Shown here piece by piece: positions 31,571-34,785 of a DNA stretch of 34,785 nt. The translations under genes were made by a program, and so were the position numbers. Source of the DNA: Pseudomonadota bacterium (lineage in GTDB: Bacteria; Pseudomonadota; Alphaproteobacteria; Caulobacterales; Caulobacteraceae). A model generated the notes under the pieces. The model made no database searches and was not told the origin of the DNA. It saw only the letters and a list, made by a program, of their open reading frames with translations. Position 1 is the stretch's first letter, and the number at the start of each line of letters is the position of its first letter. The stretch spans positions 1 to 34,785 of the forward strand of contig JAEZEZ010000047.1 of assembly GCA_023432855.1 (NCBI GenBank). The letters are read 5' to 3'.

Positions 31571-32145
31571 GCGAGCGGCGCTGGACCCGCGACCGCTGGC
31601 TCACCCTGGGCGAGGCGCGGCTCAGGGAGGGCGGCGCCGCGGCGCTCTCCCTGGAGGCGCTCTGCGAGGCCGCGGGCCGCACCCGGGGCTCCTTCTACCA
31701 CCACTTCCCAACGACCGAGGCCTTCCTCGAGGCGCTCGTCGAACGCTGGCGGCGGCGCACCACCGACCAGATCGGCGAGGTCGCCCTGGCCTCGCGGAAG
31801 CCCGAGACCGCCAGCAAGACCCTGCTCAAGCTGACGGCGGGCATCGATCCGCGCCTCGACCTGGCGATCCGCTCGCTGGGCGCCGAACGACCGGAGCTGG
31901 CCGCCGCCATCGCGGACATGGACGCGCGCCGCGAAGCCATCGTCGCCGAACTCCTGAAGGCGATCTACGGCCTGGACGAGACCCGCGCCGCCGCCGGCGC
32001 CCGTCTCTTCCACTCCGTCTATCTCGCCGCCCAGGTTCGCCGGCCCGAAGACCTGCGCGGCTTCATCGACGGTCCCTACCGGCTGCTGTTCGAGCTGCTC
32101 AGGTCAGTTCAGGTAAATCCGGATTCCGATCTGCGGGTTGAATGA
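31567..32145 (+). CDS. TetR/AcrR-family transcriptional regulator
   Basis: A 192-residue regulator. Residues about 20-55 hold the TetR helix-turn-helix, with the signature LCEAAGRTRGSFYHHFPTTE (a recognised GxFYxHF form); the C-terminal half is an all-helical ligand domain without recognisable ligand residues. It is the third gene of an overlapping operon and probably autoregulates it through the inverted repeat at 30794-30811. It converges on the following gene, overlapping it by 42 bases (32104-32145). Confidence 0.92.
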   Translation: MSERRWTRDRWLTLGEARLREGGAAALSLEALCEAAGRTRGSFYHHFPTTEAFLEALVERWRRRTTDQIGEVALASRKPETASKTLLKLTAGIDPRLDLAIRSLGAERPELAAAIADMDARREAIVAELLKAIYGLDETRAAAGARLFHSVYLAAQVRRPEDLRGFIDGPYRLLFELLRSVQVNPDSDLRVE

Positions 32146-33972
32146 TCCCTGGTTCGGGAAGAGGGTCGTGTCCGGATCAGGAGTCAGCGGGATTTCGAGA
32201 TGGTGGCGATCGGAGCGGTAGTCGAAGCCGCCCCCCACCTCCACGCCGGCGTGCTCCCCGATCTGCCAGTGGGCCCTCAGGAACAGCCCCGTGACGAAGA
32301 CCGCGGCGTCGGCGTCCAGGTCGGCCCGCTGGCGGATGTCCTGCAGGTCCGGCGCGCAGAAGCCGCACGTCACCGCCTGGGTCACGAACCCATCGGCGGT
32401 GTAATGGGCGACGCCGATGTGTCCCTGGAGGATCAGGTCGAAGTTCTGCGCCAGCGGCGCCCTCACCTCGGCGTTCAGCTTGACGCCCAGGAACCGCTCC
32501 TCGATCTCGTAGCGAAGCTCGTTGTCGATCTGGAACGTCGAACCGGGAAATGAAAATCGTCCCTCGGCCGAGCCGCTCTGGTCGAACGCCTCGTAGAAGA
32601 CGCTCGGCCAGACACGGGTGGTGACCCCGGGCAGATCCAGAAGGGTGTCCGTGCCGGGAATGTAGAAACCGGCCGGCAGGAATCCGACCTCGACGTCCCA
32701 CTGCTCGACGTCCTGGGTCGTACGGGTCTCGACGTCCCAGCTGTCGCCCACGAACAGGCCGGTTCCCGCGAAGGGATCCTCCAGCAGAAGGCCCCATCCG
32801 AAGTCGTCCATCGTCGGAGCCGTGGCGGAGAAGGACCTCTCGTCGTCGCCGGAATGGAACGACCCGTGGAAGATGACGCGGCCGAAGGAGCCGAAAGGAA
32901 ACTCCACGCTCCCGCCCAGGCCCTCCAGTTCCTCGACCTGGACCCTCCCGACGAGCCGCTCCTCGCCCGAGGGGAGGACGCGCTTGGCGAGCCCCCATTG
33001 CGTCATCTCGTCATCAAGCCAGCGCACGCCGACCTCGACGCCGATGGAGACGCGGTCGTCCGGCGGCGGGGAGGGCGGCGGAGGCGGCTCGACAGGATCG
33101 CCCCCCGGGAAGGTCATGGGCGAGGGGAACTCTGTCACCGGCGGAGGCGGGGGCGGTTCCGCGCCCGGAGGCGGGCAGGGCTTGACGCCCAGGGCGAGCA
33201 CAGCCTGGTAGGCCGCTTCCGCCTGCCGGCGCAGCGCCTCCTGGCGTTCGAACTCGGCGCGGGCGGCGCGCACCGCCTCGGCGGTGGTGTGGCCCGCGCG
33301 ATGGTAGGCGCGCACCTCCAGCCAGTAGACGTGGGTGTTGTTCGCGCTGAAGTTGGCGTTGGAGCGCGCTTCCAGCGCGGCCATCAGCAGGTCCTGGCGG
33401 TCGCGCTCGCACACGGGCCCCGGCGGAACGTCCGGGATGTTCACCGGATAGGTGGCAGGCGGAGTCGGGGCAGGCGGGGGCGGCGGCTTCGGCTTTTCGT
33501 CCTCGACCTGCGTTGGCGGCGTTCCGGTGGGCTCGCAGCGTTTGGCCCGGATAAGCGCATTTCGGATGCGCTCGATCTCGGCGTCCATCGCGCGCGTCAG
33601 GTTGTCGGCGGACTTCCAGTAGCCTCGGCTCGATGGATCGCGCCCTTCGACGATAAGGCGGGCGTAGATTTCATGATTGGTGGCCAGGAAGGCGTTCAGC
33701 TCGGTCTTGTGGGCGGCGAGGCGGGCCTTCAGCGCCCTGGCCGCGTAATCCAGTTCGCTCAGGCGCTGCACATCCGGGGGCAGCAGGGACTCCGGGCAAT
33801 ACCGCCGCCGCGGCTTGAACTGCCGCGCCTCGTTGATGAGCTCAGCCATCCCGGTTTCGATATCCAGCCTGGCCTTGGCGTAGGTCCCGAGGTCCTGCGC
33901 CGCCGCCGGCTGGGCGGCCGCCACGGCGATGACGGCCGCTGCGCCGCCGAGGAGCCAGTGATGACGTTGCAT
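32104..33972 (-). CDS. Modular outer-membrane-type protein: two helical modules and a beta-barrel-like domain
   Basis: A 622-residue exported protein. After a signal peptide (cleaved near AAA-Q26) come two helical modules, about 27-147 and 187-262, each closed by a cysteine pair (Cys59/Cys146 and Cys188/Cys266). Both contain an N-x-F-x-A-x-N-x-x-x-Y pattern, so they may be duplicates. Proline-rich linkers (about 150-186, 266-305) follow each. Residues 307-622 alternate polar and hydrophobic residues as strands and end in IGIRIYLN, as outer-membrane barrels do. A CGFC pair lies near residue 550. RBS GGGAGGA is five bases before ATG 33972. I recognise no family; an anchored cell-envelope protein is likely. 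Confidence 0.75.
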   Translation of the reverse strand: MQRHHWLLGGAAAVIAVAAAQPAAAQDLGTYAKARLDIETGMAELINEARQFKPRRRYCPESLLPPDVQRLSELDYAARALKARLAAHKTELNAFLATNHEIYARLIVEGRDPSSRGYWKSADNLTRAMDAEIERIRNALIRAKRCEPTGTPPTQVEDEKPKPPPPPAPTPPATYPVNIPDVPPGPVCERDRQDLLMAALEARSNANFSANNTHVYWLEVRAYHRAGHTTAEAVRAARAEFERQEALRRQAEAAYQAVLALGVKPCPPPGAEPPPPPPVTEFPSPMTFPGGDPVEPPPPPSPPPDDRVSIGVEVGVRWLDDEMTQWGLAKRVLPSGEERLVGRVQVEELEGLGGSVEFPFGSFGRVIFHGSFHSGDDERSFSATAPTMDDFGWGLLLEDPFAGTGLFVGDSWDVETRTTQDVEQWDVEVGFLPAGFYIPGTDTLLDLPGVTTRVWPSVFYEAFDQSGSAEGRFSFPGSTFQIDNELRYEIEERFLGVKLNAEVRAPLAQNFDLILQGHIGVAHYTADGFVTQAVTCGFCAPDLQDIRQRADLDADAAVFVTGLFLRAHWQIGEHAGVEVGGGFDYRSDRHHLEIPLTPDPDTTLFPNQGSFNPQIGIRIYLN

Positions 33973-34119
33973 TGGATTCCTCCCGTTTTCCCGATTGGAG
34001 CGGTCGTCGGGCGCGGGAGCATCATCGGTTCTGATGACGACGGATCGGGGCGGGCGCTTCGGAATCCCGTGTTCTGCGAACTCGTGCTACCTTCTGGCGA
34101 ACCAGGAGGGCGATGGCGC

Positions 34120-34785
34120 GTGGGCGTATCCGACCAGCTGGCCCGGAGCATCGAGGCGATCCACCGGGCGCCTCTGGAGCCGCGAGGATGGGACGCGGGC
34201 CTGGCCGCGGTGGGCGAACTCACCTCGGCGCGCGCCATCAGCCTCGACGGCTTCGCCCTGCCCGACCTCAGGCACAGCCTGTTCCGCTGCTGGAACATGC
34301 GGCCGATGACCCAGGCGGAGTACCTAGCCATCGGCCCCGCGCCCAACCGGCGCGTCCAGTTCGCCGTCGCCAACCCGCGGATGAAGGCCATCCACGACGC
34401 CGACATCTTTGCCGACGAAACCGAGATCGACCGGGAGCCCTTCTACGCCGAGTTCCTCTCGCGGCACGACTGCCGCTACTTCGGCGCGAGCCAGGTGGAA
34501 CGCGAGCCGGGACGCAGCACCTACATCACCGTCATGCGCTCGCCCCGCCAGCCGGCGGTGGAGCCGGAGGATCTCGCTCTGCTGCGGGTGCTGGCGCCTC
34601 ACGTTCGTCTGTCGCTTGAGGTCGGGCGGCGGCTGCGCGAGGCCGAGGTTCGTGCGCGCCTGGCCTTCTCGGCCCTCGACTGGCTGAGCGACGCGGTGGC
34701 GGTGCTCGACCGGGGCGGGCGGGTGCTGCACGCCAACCGCGCGCTCGAGCAGCTGGCGGCCCGCGCCGACGGGGTCGCCCTGCGG
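34120..34785 (+). CDS. LuxR-type transcriptional regulator, N-terminal part (runs off the right edge)
   Basis: An open frame of 222 codons from GTG 34120 to the window end, with AGGAGG about ten bases upstream. The readable part matches N-terminal regions of LuxR-family regulators: helical sensor sequence with HSLFRCWNMRP and VMRSPRQPAVEPEDLALLRVLAPHV (a common lead-in), then a PAS-like start (FSALDWLSDAVAVLDRGGRV). The C-terminal DNA-binding domain would lie beyond the window, so the assignment rests on the N-terminal pattern. It is divergent from the outer-membrane-type gene. Confidence 0.6.
   Translation, partial: MGVSDQLARSIEAIHRAPLEPRGWDAGLAAVGELTSARAISLDGFALPDLRHSLFRCWNMRPMTQAEYLAIGPAPNRRVQFAVANPRMKAIHDADIFADETEIDREPFYAEFLSRHDCRYFGASQVEREPGRSTYITVMRSPRQPAVEPEDLALLRVLAPHVRLSLEVGRRLREAEVRARLAFSALDWLSDAVAVLDRGGRVLHANRALEQLAARADGVALR

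Noticed and set aside
1..34785. Search for CRISPR arrays, tRNA or rRNA genes, integrases and transposases
   Set aside because: No regularly spaced repeats, no tRNA-like cloverleaf or rRNA segment, and no recombinase motif were seen by eye; a structured RNA search could still find a small RNA.

Overview
The window is very GC-rich, gene-dense DNA from an alphaproteobacterium, most likely Caulobacterales (Caulobacter/Phenylobacterium/Brevundimonas type). The main evidence is a CcrM-type GANTC adenine methyltransferase with its C-terminal extension, preceded by a CtrA-like box and GANTC sites, plus a separate petA-petB-petC cytochrome bc1 operon and palindromic intergenic repeats of the kind common in this group. 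Nearly all of it reads as chromosomal housekeeping and accessory genes. I see no CRISPR array, rRNA, tRNA, phage or complete insertion sequence.

Layout. 1-7.1 kb holds DNA maintenance and envelope genes: a DsbA-like lipoprotein (with the start of a second exported protein running off the left edge), a DUF721/DciA-like protein, mutY convergent with ccrM, a small membrane protein, a Tat-exported hydrolase, rnhB, a membrane di-iron hydroxylase and tag. 7.1-10.4 kb holds ygfZ, a GT9 glycosyltransferase and a dihydroorotase-like protein that lacks one metal-ligand histidine. 10.4-11.2 kb is a lower-GC patch with two orphan genes. 11.2-12.7 kb encodes a secreted protein with exactly 20 cysteines in five four-cysteine repeats. 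12.9-19.3 kb holds a metallo-beta-lactamase-fold hydrolase coupled to an enoyl-CoA hydratase, a GNAT protein, DUF1285, a NUDIX-GNAT fusion, the CCA-adding enzyme and a class I amidotransferase, with three palindromic intergenic elements. 19.4-25.6 kb holds hemF, trmL, the bc1 operon, a CPBP membrane protease and mtnP. 25.6-30.7 kb holds a secreted protein, a membrane protein, an M28 peptidase, a 2OG-Fe(II) oxygenase-like protein and ychF, whose 3' end is duplicated nearby. 30.8-32.1 kb is an overlapping three-gene operon (two paralogous four-helix membrane proteins and a TetR regulator) behind a perfect inverted repeat. 32.1-34.8 kb holds a modular outer-membrane-type protein and the start of a LuxR-like regulator.

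The most promising uncharacterised items are the paired four-helix membrane proteins with conserved His residues and their TetR regulator, the 5 x 4-cysteine secreted protein, the cysteine-bracketed helical/beta-barrel protein, the NUDIX-GNAT fusion, and the duplicated ychF terminus around a palindrome-bounded spacer. The ccrM regulatory region is the best evidence that the CtrA/CcrM cell-cycle circuit operates here.
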